Positions 26,387-35,896 of a stretch of 64,000 nucleotides of DNA are shown here, piece by piece. The translations under genes and the position numbers were made by a program. Position 1 is the stretch's first letter; every line of letters starts with the position of its first letter. The notes beneath the pieces are model-generated. The model was not told the origin of the DNA. It was given only the letters and a program-made list of their open reading frames with translations, and made no database searches. Origin of the DNA: Muribaculaceae bacterium (GTDB lineage Bacteria; Bacteroidota; Bacteroidia; Bacteroidales; Muribaculaceae); NCBI GenBank assembly GCA_017964485.1, contig JAGCRW010000048.1, positions 1 to 64,000 of the forward strand. Reading direction: 5' to 3'.

Positions 26387-26424
26387 TCCCCCTTTAAGGT
26401 TCAGCTTAGAGGGGGAACTTTTTT
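26387..26424 (+). terminator. Intrinsic terminator of the PCMD-like gene
   Basis: TCCCCCTTTAA (26387-26397) pairs with TTAGAGGGGGA (26406-26416, one T-G pair), followed by six T residues. Confidence 0.85.
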
Positions 26425-26452
26425 AAATGTACTTCAAGCGTGCAAAGAACTC

Positions 26453-26493
26453 GGGGCGTTGTTAATGTATTGTGCCGCACTGCCGGAGTTCAT
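26453..26493 (-). repeat. Isolated inverted copy of the REP-like repeat
   Basis: On the minus strand this reads GAACTCCGGCAGTGCGGCAC followed by AATACATTAACAACGCC. That aligns with the third array copy at 16910 (GAACGCCGGCGGTACGGCG, then TAATACACTAACAACGCC), with few mismatches over about 37 bases. It lies 9.5 kb from the array, between the PCMD-like terminator and the mutS promoter, showing that the repeat is dispersed. Confidence 0.8.
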
Positions 26494-26547
26494 CAAAGGT
26501 ATGAAAGAAAATTTTCTTTTTTATATCGCCTTTAAAAGAAAAAATTG

Positions 26548-26555
26548 TAACTTTG
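26548..26555 (+). promoter_or_regulatory. -7 box of mutS
   Basis: TAACTTTG matches TAnnTTTG exactly and lies 22 bases before the mutS ATG. Confidence 0.55.
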
Positions 26556-26577
26556 TAGTCACAAAAACACACGCACT

Positions 26578-29196
26578 ATGGCAAAGGAAGTGGGGCAAAC
26601 CCCGATGATGAAACAGTTCTACGAGATGAAGGCAAAGCATCCCGATGCTCTGCTGCTTTATCGTGTGGGCGACTTTTATGAGACTTACGGTCCCGACGCT
26701 ATTATAGCCAGCGAAATACTGGGCATCACGCTCACTCGCCGTTCCAATGGCACAGGTGGTAAGAATTTGGAAATGGCTGGTTTCCCCCACCATGCCCTCG
26801 ACACCTATCTGCCCAAGCTCGTTCGCGCCGGCAAGCGTGTGGCCATCTGCGACCAGCTTGAAGACCCCAAGTTAACCAAGAAGCTTGTAAAGCGCGGCAT
26901 CACCGAACTTGTCACCCCTGGTGTGGTGATGGGCAATACCCTACTCGACCGCAAAGAGAACAACTTCCTCGCCGCAGTGCATTTTGGCAAGAAATCCACC
27001 GGCGTGGCATTCCTCGACATCAGCACCGGCGAGTTTCTCGCTGCCGAGGGGTCGGTAGATTATGTTGACAAACTATTGGGCAATTTCGCCCCGAAGGAGG
27101 TGCTCATAGAGCGTAGCAACCGCACCCGATTCCAGCAGTCGGTATCAACAAAATACCTTACCTTTGAGATGGAGGATTGGATTTTCACTGAGGAATCGGC
27201 CACCGACCGCCTGCTTAAGCACTTTGAGACCAAAAACCTGAAAGGCTTTGGCATCCAAAATATGACGTGTGCTATAATCGCCTCAGGAGCGATTCTCCAC
27301 TACCTTGACCTCACGCAGCACACCCAAATCAAGCACATCACCTCGCTCTCGCGCATCGAGGCCGAACGTTATGTGCGTCTCGATAAGTTCACGGTGCGCA
27401 ACCTTGAGCTCATCGCTCCGATGGCCGACGACGGCAAAAGTCTGCTCAGCGTCATCGACAAGACCCTCTCGCCTATGGGCGCGCGCCTACTGCACCGCTG
27501 GATGATGTTCCCGCTCAAAGATGTGAAAGCCATCAACCGCCGCCTCGACGTGGTGGAGCATTTCTTCAAGGACACCGAGGGGCGCGAACTGCTAAAGGAG
27601 CAGTTAGAAGTGATTGGCGACGTTGAACGACTTGTGTCGAAAGTGGCGGCAGCGCGCATCACACCACGCGAACTGGTGCAGCTCAAATGCGCTCTGCAAG
27701 CCATCAACCCCATCAAGCGGATGTGTGAGCAAAGCGACAGCGAGGTGCTATACAGCTTCGGCGAACAGCTCAACCCTTGTCCGCTCATCAGTGACCGCAT
27801 CGAGCGCGAGATAAACCCCGATGCCCCCAGCCAGCTTAACCGCGGCAACGTGATACGCAATGGTGTGAGCGACGAGCTCGATGAGCTGCGTAACATTTCC
27901 TCAAGCAGCAAGGACTACTTGATGCAGTTGCAACAGCGTGAGAGTGAGCGCACTGGCATACCAAGCTTAAAGATTGCCTACAACAATGTGTTTGGCTACT
28001 ACATCGAGGTGCGCAACACCCACAAAGACAAAGTGCCCGAAGAATGGATTCGCAAGCAGACCTTAGTCAGTGCCGAGCGATACATCACCCCCGAGCTCAA
28101 ACAGCTGGAGGAGAAAATCCTCGGCGCTGAGGAGAAAATCCTAACCATTGAGGCACAGCTGTTCAACGAACTGGTAGCGGCCGTGAGCGACTACATCCCT
28201 GCCATTCAAAACGATTCGGCACTAATTGCCCAGCTCGACTGCCTGCTGTCTTTTACCCGTGTGGCGCTCGAGAATCGCTACAACCGCCCAATTATCGACG
28301 ACTCGCTCGACATCGATATCACTGAGGGGCGCCACCCAGTCATCGAGAAGCAACTGCCTGTGGGCGAGGTGTATGTGCCTAACAGCATACAGCTCAGCAA
28401 CGATGAGCAACAGGTGATGATTATCACCGGTCCCAACATGGCGGGTAAGTCGGCACTGCTACGACAAACCGCCTTGATAGTGCTGCTAGCGCAAATGGGT
28501 TCCTTTGTCCCTGCCGAGGCAGCTCGCATTGGCATCGTTGATAAGATTTTTACCCGCGTGGGTGCAAGCGACAACATCTCGCTGGGAGAGTCAACCTTCA
28601 TGGTTGAGATGACCGAGGCGTCGTCAATCCTCAACAACTTGAGCGAGCGCAGCCTTATCCTCTTCGACGAGCTGGGTCGCGGCACAAGCACCTACGACGG
28701 CATCTCAATAGCCTGGTCGATAGTGGAATACATCCACGAGACACAGGCGCATCCCAAGACGCTTTTCGCCACCCATTACCACGAGCTCAACGAGATGGAA
28801 AAGACTTTCAAACGCGTGAAAAACTACAACGTGAGCGTGCGAGAGATGAACGGCAAAGTGGTGTTCCTGCGCAAACTAGTGCGTGGCGGCAGCGAGCACA
28901 GCTTCGGTATCCACGTGGCGAAACTCGCCGGCATGCCCAAAACCATCGTGCACCGCGCCGACGAGGTGCTTAAACGCCTGGAGCAGAACAGCAACAACGA
29001 CTCGCTGAGCAAAGATCTTGACGATGTCGCCAACCACCGCAACGGCATGCAACTGTCGTTCTTCCAGCTCGATGACCCCGTCTTGAGCCAAGTGCGCGAC
29101 GAAATCCTCAACACCGACATCAACAACCTCACCCCCATGGAGGCCCTCAACAAACTCAACGACATAAAGAGCATAATTACAGGGAAAAAGGGGTAA
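26578..29196 (+). CDS. mutS: DNA mismatch repair protein MutS
   Basis: An 872-residue MutS that recognises base mismatches and small loops and starts mismatch repair with MutL. The mismatch-reading motif is present near the N-terminus (F33-Y34-E35 in GDFYETYG). The core and clamp domains fill the middle, and the C-terminal ATPase has the Walker A motif GPNMAGKS at 618-625, the Walker B/signature region [15 protein letters not shown] and the conserved [10 protein letters not shown]. Full length with no missing motif. No mutL is in the window. A 3' spacer of repeated words separates it from the phosphatase gene. Confidence 0.97.
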   Translation: MAKEVGQTPMMKQFYEMKAKHPDALLLYRVGDFYETYGPDAIIASEILGITLTRRSNGTGGKNLEMAGFPHHALDTYLPKLVRAGKRVAICDQLEDPKLTKKLVKRGITELVTPGVVMGNTLLDRKENNFLAAVHFGKKSTGVAFLDISTGEFLAAEGSVDYVDKLLGNFAPKEVLIERSNRTRFQQSVSTKYLTFEMEDWIFTEESATDRLLKHFETKNLKGFGIQNMTCAIIASGAILHYLDLTQHTQIKHITSLSRIEAERYVRLDKFTVRNLELIAPMADDGKSLLSVIDKTLSPMGARLLHRWMMFPLKDVKAINRRLDVVEHFFKDTEGRELLKEQLEVIGDVERLVSKVAAARITPRELVQLKCALQAINPIKRMCEQSDSEVLYSFGEQLNPCPLISDRIEREINPDAPSQLNRGNVIRNGVSDELDELRNISSSSKDYLMQLQQRESERTGIPSLKIAYNNVFGYYIEVRNTHKDKVPEEWIRKQTLVSAERYITPELKQLEEKILGAEEKILTIEAQLFNELVAAVSDYIPAIQNDSALIAQLDCLLSFTRVALENRYNRPIIDDSLDIDITEGRHPVIEKQLPVGEVYVPNSIQLSNDEQQVMIITGPNMAGKSALLRQTALIVLLAQMGSFVPAEAARIGIVDKIFTRVGASDNISLGESTFMVEMTEASSILNNLSERSLILFDELGRGTSTYDGISIAWSIVEYIHETQAHPKTLFATHYHELNEMEKTFKRVKNYNVSVREMNGKVVFLRKLVRGGSEHSFGIHVAKLAGMPKTIVHRADEVLKRLEQNSNNDSLSKDLDDVANHRNGMQLSFFQLDDPVLSQVRDEILNTDINNLTPMEALNKLNDIKSIITGKKG

Positions 29197-29197
29197 A

Positions 29198-29245
29198 TGT
29201 AAGTGATAAGTGATAAGTGTTAAGTTTTAAGTGTTAAGTCGATAA
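29198..29245 (+). repeat. AAGTGATAAGTGTTAAGT word repeat
   Basis: The gap after mutS is built from AAGTGATAAGTGATAAGTG, then TTAAGTTTTAAGTGTTAAGTC. This is the reverse-complement style of the ACTTAAAACTTAACACTT words found before tatD (1640-1672) and nrdG (54902-54920). Confidence 0.55.
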
Positions 29246-29265
29246 TCAAAAACCAACAACATAAA

Positions 29266-30573
29266 ATGCGCAAGTTTTTCATCTATTTATTGATGTGTGT
29301 CGCCTCGATTGGGGCGATGGCACAGTCTGAGCTAGCTCAGCAGCAGCTCGCAGCCAACCATAACCGTAGCGGCAGCAACCATTATGCCTACCCCTACCCT
29401 AGTGAGCAACTGCCACAGCTCACTCCCGCCCCAGCGGGCTATGAGCCTTTCTTCATCAACCATTATGGACGCCATGGAAGCCGATGGCTGACAAAACAGA
29501 GCTCCTATGACCGTCCAGTGGAGACACTCGAGAAGCTTCAGAAACAGCATCTCCTTACCAAGCAAGGCGAGGTGCTGCTCAATGACTTGCGCAAGGTGGC
29601 AATGGAAGCAAATGGGCGTGTGGGTGAGCTCAGCGATGTAGGCGCCGAGCAACATCAGGGCATCGCTAAGCGCATGTGCGAGAACTTCCCGCAGGTGTTC
29701 TCGGGCGACGCACGCATTGACGCGCGTTCAACCATTTGGATTCGCTGCATCCTGTCGATGGGCTATGAGACTGCCGAGATTAGCGCCTTCAATCCTCGCG
29801 CACGCATCTTCACCGACGCAAGCTACCACGACATGTACTACACAGGCTGGGGCTACGGCGAGGACACACTTGCCAACCCGCAGCGCAAAGCCATCCGCCA
29901 CATCAGCGATAGCATCTTTGACGCCCGCATTCAACCCAAGCGTTTTATCAGTCAGATAGTTAACGATTCTAATTATTTAGACAGCCACTTCAAACAGTGC
30001 GCAAAGCTTATGGAGGATGTCTATGACATTGCTGGCAGTCTGCAAAACCACCACGCCTTCGACGGAATGAACCTTTTCAGCTATTTCACCGATGAGGAAA
30101 TCTATGAACTCTGGAAAACAAAGAATATATACTGGTATCTGCAATGGGCAAACTCACCCCAGGGCGGGAACCGAATGCCATTCATCGAAAGGGCGTTACT
30201 AACCAACATGATAGAGACCGCCGATGCTGCTATCGCCGACCATGACCACCACGGCGCAGCGCTGCGATTCGGCCACGAGACATGTGTGCTGCCCTTGGCA
30301 TGCCTGCTCGAACTCGACAACGTGAACTACTCGTGCGACGACCTCAACATCCTGCACGAGAGCTGGCGCAACTACGAGATTTTCCCCATGGCATGCAACA
30401 TCCAGATGGTGTTCTACCGCAACGGCAGCAACGACATCCTTGTGAAAGTGCTGTTCAACGAGCATGAGGCTAAGTTGCCTTTCCACACCGACAACTTCCC
30501 CTACTACCGCTGGAACGACATCAAGCCCTACTACCAACAGAAACTGAAAACCTCAGTCATCTGGCCAAAGTAA
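29266..30573 (+). CDS. Secreted histidine-type phosphatase
   Basis: A 435-residue exported member of the branch-2 histidine phosphatase superfamily (acid phosphatase / MINPP-like phytase group). A signal peptide (MRKFFIYLLMCVASIGAMAQ) precedes the catalytic RHG motif, YGRHGSRW, with nucleophile H70. The proton-donor HE pair is H337-E338 in RFGHETCVLP. The substrate may be a phytate-like or other phosphomonoester; the family is broad and the sequence does not decide it. The cellular location is periplasm or outside. The upstream gap lacks a clear promoter, so read-through from mutS is possible. Confidence 0.85.
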   Translation: MRKFFIYLLMCVASIGAMAQSELAQQQLAANHNRSGSNHYAYPYPSEQLPQLTPAPAGYEPFFINHYGRHGSRWLTKQSSYDRPVETLEKLQKQHLLTKQGEVLLNDLRKVAMEANGRVGELSDVGAEQHQGIAKRMCENFPQVFSGDARIDARSTIWIRCILSMGYETAEISAFNPRARIFTDASYHDMYYTGWGYGEDTLANPQRKAIRHISDSIFDARIQPKRFISQIVNDSNYLDSHFKQCAKLMEDVYDIAGSLQNHHAFDGMNLFSYFTDEEIYELWKTKNIYWYLQWANSPQGGNRMPFIERALLTNMIETADAAIADHDHHGAALRFGHETCVLPLACLLELDNVNYSCDDLNILHESWRNYEIFPMACNIQMVFYRNGSNDILVKVLFNEHEAKLPFHTDNFPYYRWNDIKPYYQQKLKTSVIWPK

Positions 30574-30692
30574 GCGCTGCGCGCTGATCAGGGATTAGTT
30601 GTGTTTAGCACGATTAGAGAATAAGGAAATATTCCTAAATATTCTTATTATTAAAAAAAGCGAAAAACTGACATTTTTTCAGTTTTTTGCTG

Positions 30693-30700
30693 TATCTTTG
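30693..30700 (+). promoter_or_regulatory. -7 box of the acyltransferase operon
   Basis: TATCTTTG matches TAnnTTTG and lies 63 bases before the ATG at 30764. It probably drives the acyltransferase / activator / lptE / TPR / secG series. Confidence 0.5.
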
Positions 30701-30763
30701 TAACCGCAATTGGGGGCAAGTGGCTCACTATGGTCATTTATCTCCTTAAAAATCAAGCAAATA

Positions 30764-31633
30764 ATGGAAGATAACAACAAAATACTAGATACCCAAGAGC
30801 AACAGCCCATCAAGCCTACCGTGCTCGACTATAATGACGTCTGCAAGATGGCGCCATTCTTTAAAGGCAAGGAAAAGCTTGTGAACAGGGTATTTCACTG
30901 GTTGGCCGTCGACAAGACCAACGACTACCACCAGCGCAACATGCACCTGTCGGGACCAGACTTCTCGCACAAGATGTTTGAAGAGCTCGGTGCACCAGTA
31001 ACTATAAAAAATGAAGAGGTGCTCGACAGTCTGCCCGAAGGGCCGTTTATCACGGTGTCGAACCATCCCTACGGCGCCCTCGACGGCATGTCGCTGATCG
31101 ACATCGTGGGCCACCACCGCCCTGACTTCAAGGTGATGGTGAACATGATACTCAACAACATTGGCGCTCTCAGGCCTAGCTTTATCGCTGTTGACGCCCT
31201 CGCCAGCAACGACCCTGAAAAGCGCGCCGTGTCGGTAAAAGGCATTACCGATGCCATGCGCCATGTGAAACAAGGACATCCATTAGGCTTCTTCCCCGCT
31301 GGCGCCGTGTCGAAACTCACCTGGGGCCTACGCATCCAGGACCGCGACTGGCAGCCATCGGTAATTCGCATCATCCAAAAGCTCAAGGTGCCTGTGGTTC
31401 CCATCTACTTCCACGGCCACAACAGTTGGATTTTCACCGCTTTAGGTATGATTGACTGGCGCTTGCGCACGCTGCGCCTTCCTACCGAGGTCTTCAACAA
31501 GAAAGGCTATGACTTCCGCGTTTCGGTGGGCGACATAATCACTCCCGAGACAATGGCGCAGTACAGCACCCCCGAAGAATTGGGCGCATTTTTGAAACAA
31601 GAAACTTACAAATTGAAAAAATGGCAAGATTAA
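30764..31633 (+). CDS. PlsC-like lysophospholipid acyltransferase
   Basis: A 289-residue acyltransferase of the PlsC superfamily, COG3176-like branch, which in Bacteroidetes includes enzymes of glycine- and ornithine-lipid synthesis. ATG 30764 is chosen as the first one after the promoter; an upstream TTG would add 18 poorly conserved residues. The catalytic histidine is H101 in SNHPYGALDG, with aspartate D107. This is an H-x5-D spacing, as in the NHPxGxLDG branch, rather than the classic H-x4-D. The second motif is GFFPAGAVSK. There is no membrane-spanning N-terminus. The last codons overlap the next gene by 13 bases, which argues for translational coupling with the activator gene. Confidence 0.85.
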   Translation: MEDNNKILDTQEQQPIKPTVLDYNDVCKMAPFFKGKEKLVNRVFHWLAVDKTNDYHQRNMHLSGPDFSHKMFEELGAPVTIKNEEVLDSLPEGPFITVSNHPYGALDGMSLIDIVGHHRPDFKVMVNMILNNIGALRPSFIAVDALASNDPEKRAVSVKGITDAMRHVKQGHPLGFFPAGAVSKLTWGLRIQDRDWQPSVIRIIQKLKVPVVPIYFHGHNSWIFTALGMIDWRLRTLRLPTEVFNKKGYDFRVSVGDIITPETMAQYSTPEELGAFLKQETYKLKKWQD

Positions 31634-32931
31634 CCGACAACGAAATCCGCACCACCATGCAGCGCTACGGCATCATTGGCTCAGCGCCAGCATTGGTCAA
31701 CGCCGTGAAGCGCGCCCTCATCATCGCGCCCATCGACATCTCGGTGCTCATCAATGGTGAGAATGGTACGGGTAAAGAGTTCTTTCCCAAGATAATACAC
31801 GACAACAGTCCGCGCAAGCACAAGAAATATATTGCCGTGAACTGCGGCGCAATTCCTGCCGGCACAATATCAAGCGAACTCTTCGGACACGAAAAGGGCT
31901 CGTTTACCAATGCCGAGAAGGAGCATGCGGGCTATTTTGAGGTTGCCAACGGCGGCACCATCTTCCTCGACGAGGTCGCCGACCTTACCCTCGACGCGCA
32001 AGCACGACTGTTGCGCGTGCTGGAATCGGGTGAATATCTGCGAGTTGGCTCATCAGAGGTGCGCAAGACCAACGTGCGCGTGGTGGCTGCCACCAACAAA
32101 GACCTGCTTCAGATGGTCAAGGCTGGCGAGTTCCGCGAGGACCTGTTCTACCGCATCGCGGCCATCCGCATAGAAGTGCCACCCCTGCGCGAGCGCGGAG
32201 AAGACATCAAGATGCTCGCCACAAAGTTCAGCTATGACTACGCCGAGCAGCACAATCGTCCGCCATTGATGTTTGACGAGAGCGCTTACCGCCAGCTCAT
32301 GTCATTCAGCTGGAGCGGCAACGTGCGCGAGCTGCAGAGTCTTATCAGGGAAATGTCGTCATTCGAGAGTGGCGTCGTCACTGGCGAGGTGGTTAAGAAG
32401 TACCTTAACCAGAAAAACCACAGCGGCAATCTGCCCGTGGTCTATGACAAAGCGCAACACGACTACACCCAAGAGCGAGAACTCATCTTCAAGCTCATTA
32501 TGCAGATGCAGAGCGAGTTGAATGAACTTAAAGAGGCAATCGCCAACGGCAACATCGCTACCAAGCAGCAAGGCAACAAACTGCACATGAGCAGCAATAT
32601 CAACGACTTGCAGCGCCAGAGCTCACCGCTGACAGCTCATGGTGACGATGACATGGTGTGGCAAAACGTTACCGAGGATTATGATATCAAAGAGGCTCCA
32701 CGCAACCAGCAGTCTCGCCACCCATTCAGCGACATAAAGGCGACTGCTATCGATGTGGAAGAAGACAAAATCAAGACTCTTGAAGACACCGAGAGAGAGG
32801 TGATTATCAACGCTATAGAGCGCAACCACGGTCGCCGTCGCCAGACTGCCGAGGAGCTTGGCATCAGCGAGCGTACACTCTATCGCAAGATTAAGGAATA
32901 TGGTCTCGAATACCGCAACAACCGCAAGTAA
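31621..32931 (+). CDS. Sigma-54-type transcriptional activator without receiver domain
   Basis: A 436-residue AAA+ activator with Walker A GENGTGKE (46-53), Walker B-type [10 protein letters not shown], the R-finger region, and a C-terminal Fis-type helix-turn-helix ([20 protein letters not shown], then [13 protein letters not shown]). No receiver, GAF or PAS domain precedes the ATPase, so activity is probably set by expression or a partner. The sigma-54-contacting loop reads GSFTNA (93-98) instead of GAFTGA. Between the ATPase and the helix-turn-helix (about 275-375) is a low-complexity Gln/Asn-rich linker. The gene overlaps the acyltransferase by 13 bases and is followed 4 bases later by lptE, an arrangement I recall from other Bacteroidetes. 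Confidence 0.9.
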   Translation: MARLTDNEIRTTMQRYGIIGSAPALVNAVKRALIIAPIDISVLINGENGTGKEFFPKIIHDNSPRKHKKYIAVNCGAIPAGTISSELFGHEKGSFTNAEKEHAGYFEVANGGTIFLDEVADLTLDAQARLLRVLESGEYLRVGSSEVRKTNVRVVAATNKDLLQMVKAGEFREDLFYRIAAIRIEVPPLRERGEDIKMLATKFSYDYAEQHNRPPLMFDESAYRQLMSFSWSGNVRELQSLIREMSSFESGVVTGEVVKKYLNQKNHSGNLPVVYDKAQHDYTQERELIFKLIMQMQSELNELKEAIANGNIATKQQGNKLHMSSNINDLQRQSSPLTAHGDDDMVWQNVTEDYDIKEAPRNQQSRHPFSDIKATAIDVEEDKIKTLEDTEREVIINAIERNHGRRRQTAEELGISERTLYRKIKEYGLEYRNNRK

Positions 32932-32935
32932 CACC

Positions 32936-33448
32936 ATGCGCACAACAAGCAAAATTCTCATCGCGTTGCTGGTCACGACCATAGCGCAGTCGTGCATCAG
33001 CTACAAGTTCAATGGCGCGGCGCTCGACTACAACAAGTACAAGACCGTATCGTTTGGCAACATCCCCATCCGTGCCGCACTCGTCTACCCGCCTCTACAG
33101 CAGCTGTTTCAAAACAAGTTGCAAGACGTGGTGACGCAGCAGACACGACTCCGCCAGATTGACAATCCCAATAGCGACCTGCGCTTTGAGGGCGAAATCA
33201 CCAACTACAACCTCTCACCACAGGCAGTGGGCGAGAATGCTTACGCCACTCGCACACGACTCACTATCAGCGTGAGAATCAGGTATATCGATAACGTCAA
33301 CGACGCTTTGAGCAACGATGTCAATGTCTCGGCCTACCGTGACTTCGACAGCAACCAGCTGCTCATCGATGTCCAAGACCAGCTTTGCGAAGAAATCAGC
33401 GCCGAGCTAGTAGACCTCATCTTCAACCAAACGGTAGGAAACTGGTAG
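32936..33448 (+). CDS. lptE: LptE-like LPS-assembly lipoprotein
   Basis: A 170-residue protein starting at 32936, four bases after the activator's stop codon. It has a signal peptide ending in a lipidation cysteine (AQSCISYKF). The mature sequence (KFNGAALDYNKYKTVSFGNI, LQQLFQNKLQDVV, LRFEGEITNY) matches the Bacteroidetes LptE family. LptE plugs the LptD barrel and helps insert lipopolysaccharide into the outer leaflet. lptD is not in the window. An upstream in-frame ATG at 32858 lies inside the activator gene and is rejected because the signal peptide begins at 32936. Confidence 0.88.
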   Translation: MRTTSKILIALLVTTIAQSCISYKFNGAALDYNKYKTVSFGNIPIRAALVYPPLQQLFQNKLQDVVTQQTRLRQIDNPNSDLRFEGEITNYNLSPQAVGENAYATRTRLTISVRIRYIDNVNDALSNDVNVSAYRDFDSNQLLIDVQDQLCEEISAELVDLIFNQTVGNW

Positions 33449-33549
33449 TTTCCTCTCAATGCTCAATGCTCAATGCACAATGCACAATGCACAATGCCAA
33501 TTCATAATCTAGGAATCTAGATTCTCTAGAATATCTATAAAACACAAGA
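33449..33549 (+). repeat. AATGCACAATGC word repeat before the TPR-like gene
   Basis: 33458-33505 consists of CAATGCTCAATGCTCAATG followed by CACAATGCACAATGCACAATG, a very regular 9-base stutter. An AATCTAGGAATCTAGATTCT stretch follows. It separates lptE from the next gene; no promoter or terminator is clear. Confidence 0.55.
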
Positions 33550-34296
33550 TTGGAACTTTTAAGCGACATAGAGAAAATCCTAAGCGAGGGCGGGGTGCCT
33601 GAGCAGCAGTGGGTTGACGAAGTGAGGAAGCAGTATCCTTATTTCGCCTTGCCGTTGCTTTTGCAACTCAAGCATAATGGCGATGACAACGCTATGCAGC
33701 GGCTTGCGGTAATGAGTCCCGACCGCCGCGACCTCGCCATAGTGGTAGGGAAAGCACCTGCCGCCTTTGCCCACTTCTACCCTACCGAGGACTCTGCGTC
33801 GCCCAATCCCGAAGAGGCTATTGACCTCTTCCTCAACAACTTCGCTGGAGAGAGCAACCAAAAGGAGATAGACGCCCTGAACAACGCCATCTTTAACCCC
33901 ACCCCCGACTATGCCGACATCCTCGCGGCACAGCATGCCGACGACGCTCCTGATGCCACTGACAAGCAAGATAAGCTAATCGACAGCTTCATTGCCCACT
34001 CGCGCCGCCAGGAGCAAGAAACCATAGCCAGCAGCCCACAAGTGGAGCACCATATTGATCAGGAAGAAGTGGAACAAGTGGCGCACGACTCGGTTGAAGA
34101 ATCTACTCAAAACGATAGCTCAATGCTAAGCGAAAGTCTGGCAAAAATGTACATCGCGCGTCATAAATATTCTAAAGCTCTTGAAATTATTGAGAGTATA
34201 AATTTGAATTTTCCAGAAAAAAGTATTTACTTTGCAGACCAAATTCGGTTTTTGCGCAAAATTGTGCTTAACGAAAACATCAAAAACAAACTATAA
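33550..34296 (+). CDS. Tetratricopeptide-like protein between lptE and secG
   Basis: A 248-residue protein. The start is a TTG at 33550: a stop codon in the same frame lies at 33538-33540, and the next in-frame ATG would remove about 50 residues of a well-formed helical N-terminus (ELLSDIEKILSEG). The C-terminal 60 residues (SESLAKMYIARHKYSKALEI) look like one tetratricopeptide repeat. The middle is acidic and low-complexity. It has no signal peptide. Function unknown; the position between lptE and secG is typical of Bacteroidetes and suggests a role near export or the envelope, as an inference from context. Confidence 0.75.
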   Translation: MELLSDIEKILSEGGVPEQQWVDEVRKQYPYFALPLLLQLKHNGDDNAMQRLAVMSPDRRDLAIVVGKAPAAFAHFYPTEDSASPNPEEAIDLFLNNFAGESNQKEIDALNNAIFNPTPDYADILAAQHADDAPDATDKQDKLIDSFIAHSRRQEQETIASSPQVEHHIDQEEVEQVAHDSVEESTQNDSSMLSESLAKMYIARHKYSKALEIIESINLNFPEKSIYFADQIRFLRKIVLNENIKNKL

Positions 34297-34308
34297 CTAT
34301 TTGATAAA

Positions 34309-34665
34309 ATGACAGTTACAATTTTTATTCTTATCTGTTTAGCATCAATTCTGCTGATTGGTGTTGTTCTCATTCAGAAGTCAAAAGGTGGCGGTCTTGC
34401 CGCTAGCGCCAGCAATTATAACCAATTCATGGGTGTTCGCAAGACTACCGATTTTGTTGAGAAAGCAACTTGGGGACTCGCTATCTTCATCTGCGTGCTC
34501 AGCATAGCTAGCGCTTTCATTGCACCCAACGCTAGAGGTCAAAAAGACACTGACACTCCTGACATCTCTAAGATGAACACCACCAAGCCACAAAATGAGA
34601 ATGCCGCAAACGCATTCCCAACAGCTCCTGCTCAACAAGCACCAGCTAATCAAGGTGGAAAATAA
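34309..34665 (+). CDS. secG: Preprotein translocase subunit SecG
   Basis: A 118-residue membrane protein with two hydrophobic segments (about 2-22 and 54-73) and the SecG signature between them, VVLIQKSKGGGLAAS followed by NQFMGVRKTTDFVEK. It stabilises SecYEG and supports SecA cycling. The C-terminal 40 residues are a hydrophilic Asn/Gln/Ala-rich tail, common in Bacteroidetes SecG. It lies 12 bases after the TPR-like gene and is followed by a terminator. Confidence 0.93.
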   Translation: MTVTIFILICLASILLIGVVLIQKSKGGGLAASASNYNQFMGVRKTTDFVEKATWGLAIFICVLSIASAFIAPNARGQKDTDTPDISKMNTTKPQNENAANAFPTAPAQQAPANQGGK

Positions 34666-34684
34666 AAAGTGATGCTAAAAACTG

Positions 34685-34724
34685 ATGTCATCAAAGGAGA
34701 TTCCTCTTTTGATGACATTTTTTT
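34685..34724 (+). terminator. Intrinsic terminator of secG
   Basis: ATGTCATCAAAGGAG (34685-34699) pairs with CTCTTTTGATGACAT (34704-34718, one G-T pair) around a 4-base loop, followed by a T-run. Confidence 0.85.
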
Positions 34725-34741
34725 GCTCATTGCCACTCTGT

Positions 34742-34765
34742 AGGGACGAGACCTGTCTCGTCCGA
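34742..34765. repeat. Perfect palindrome GGACGAGA-cctg-TCTCGTCC
   Basis: An 8-bp perfect inverted repeat with a CCTG loop, preceded by GTAG. It lies between secG and xerD with no T-run. It has the look of a short extragenic palindrome of a different family from the REP-like array at 16.7 kb. Confidence 0.6.
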
Positions 34766-34824
34766 CGCGACAAAATGTATGGGAGTATAAAATCACCGAC
34801 ACCCCTTTAAACTCTAACCTCAAA

Positions 34825-35736
34825 ATGCCCAATATCGACATACTGAAGAAGCGATTTGACGCCTATCTGCGCATTGAGAAAGGCCTATCGCAAAACACCG
34901 CAGCAAGCTATTGCCGTGATGTGGAGCACTTGCTGCAGTATGCCGGTGACAACGGCAAAAGCGCGCAGGACATCACGCGCCAAGACCTGGAACTCTTCCT
35001 TGGCACACTCCACGACCTAGGCATCTCGCCACGGTCGCAAGCACGCATCATCTCGGGCATCAAGAGCTTCTACAAATTCCTAAAGATGGAAGGCGTCATC
35101 GATGTCAACCCCACTCTGCTGCTCCCAGCGCCACACATTGGCCGGCACCTGCCCGAGGTACTCTCTCTCAATGAGATCGACAGCATGATATCGTGCATCG
35201 ACCTCTCCAAGCCCCAGGGCCAGCGCAACCGCGCCATCATCGAGGTGCTTTATGGCTGCGGACTGCGAGTGAGCGAACTGGTAGAGCTGCGCATGTCGCA
35301 AATCTTTGAGCAAGAGGAATATATCACCGTCATTGGCAAGGGCGACAAGCAGCGTCTAGTGCCCATCTCACAAGAAGCGCTGGAACAGATAAACCTATAC
35401 CTTGAGCAGACGCGTAGCAACCAGGTGGCAAAACGCGGCTGCGAGGATATCTTGTTCCTCAACCGCCGCGGCGATAAACTCACACGTGTAATGATTTTCT
35501 ACATCGTCAAGGAGCTGTGCCAGCTGGCGGGCATCAGAAAGACGGTTAGCCCCCACACCCTGCGGCACTCCTTTGCCACCCACCTGCTAGAGGGCGGAGC
35601 CAACCTGCGTGCCATCCAGCAGATGCTAGGCCACGAGAGCATCGAGACCACCGAAATCTATGTACACATCGACCGCTCCACCCTGCGCCAAGAAATCCTC
35701 ACCCACCACCCAAGAAATCAAATACACAAGGCATAA
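34825..35736 (+). CDS. xerD: Site-specific tyrosine recombinase XerD
   Basis: A 303-residue tyrosine recombinase of the XerC/XerD family, which resolves chromosome dimers at dif. The N-terminal SAM-like core-binding domain is at about 4-90. The catalytic residues are all present: R148 (GLRVSEL), K near 173 (GKGDKQR), H244 and R247 (HTLRHSF), H270 (LGHESIETT) and the nucleophile Y279 (EIYVHI). XerD is preferred over XerC because of the sequence LLEGGANLRAIQQMLGH and the lone housekeeping context; XerC cannot be fully excluded without alignment. No integron, dif site or phage context is seen. Confidence 0.88.
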   Translation: MPNIDILKKRFDAYLRIEKGLSQNTAASYCRDVEHLLQYAGDNGKSAQDITRQDLELFLGTLHDLGISPRSQARIISGIKSFYKFLKMEGVIDVNPTLLLPAPHIGRHLPEVLSLNEIDSMISCIDLSKPQGQRNRAIIEVLYGCGLRVSELVELRMSQIFEQEEYITVIGKGDKQRLVPISQEALEQINLYLEQTRSNQVAKRGCEDILFLNRRGDKLTRVMIFYIVKELCQLAGIRKTVSPHTLRHSFATHLLEGGANLRAIQQMLGHESIETTEIYVHIDRSTLRQEILTHHPRNQIHKA

Positions 35737-35754
35737 TGCAACTTGACGCAACAA

Positions 35755-35862
35755 GGGCGCTTCGCTTAAAATTTTATTAAAATTGTTTTTAAAATTTCAT
35801 GTCCACGAAAACATTTTTTTTATTTAATTTTCATTTAATTTTAAGCACGTAGTGCGCCCCTC
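35755..35862. repeat. Long imperfect palindrome before the RluA-type gene
   Basis: GGGCGC (35756-35761) and CTTAAAATT pair with AATTTTAAG and GCGCCC (ending near 35859), giving a long A/T-rich hairpin with an interior loop. The loop contains further TTTAATTTTCATTTAATTTT stutter. The CGCTTAAAATT word also occurs at about 11298. No T-run follows on either strand. Confidence 0.5.
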
Positions 35863-35896
35863 AAGCATCTAACGCAAAAACTATAAACTTTTAACT

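Noticed and set aside
34825..35736. Phage or integron integrase
   Set aside because: Length and motifs are those of housekeeping XerC/XerD and no phage, attC or cassette genes are nearby.
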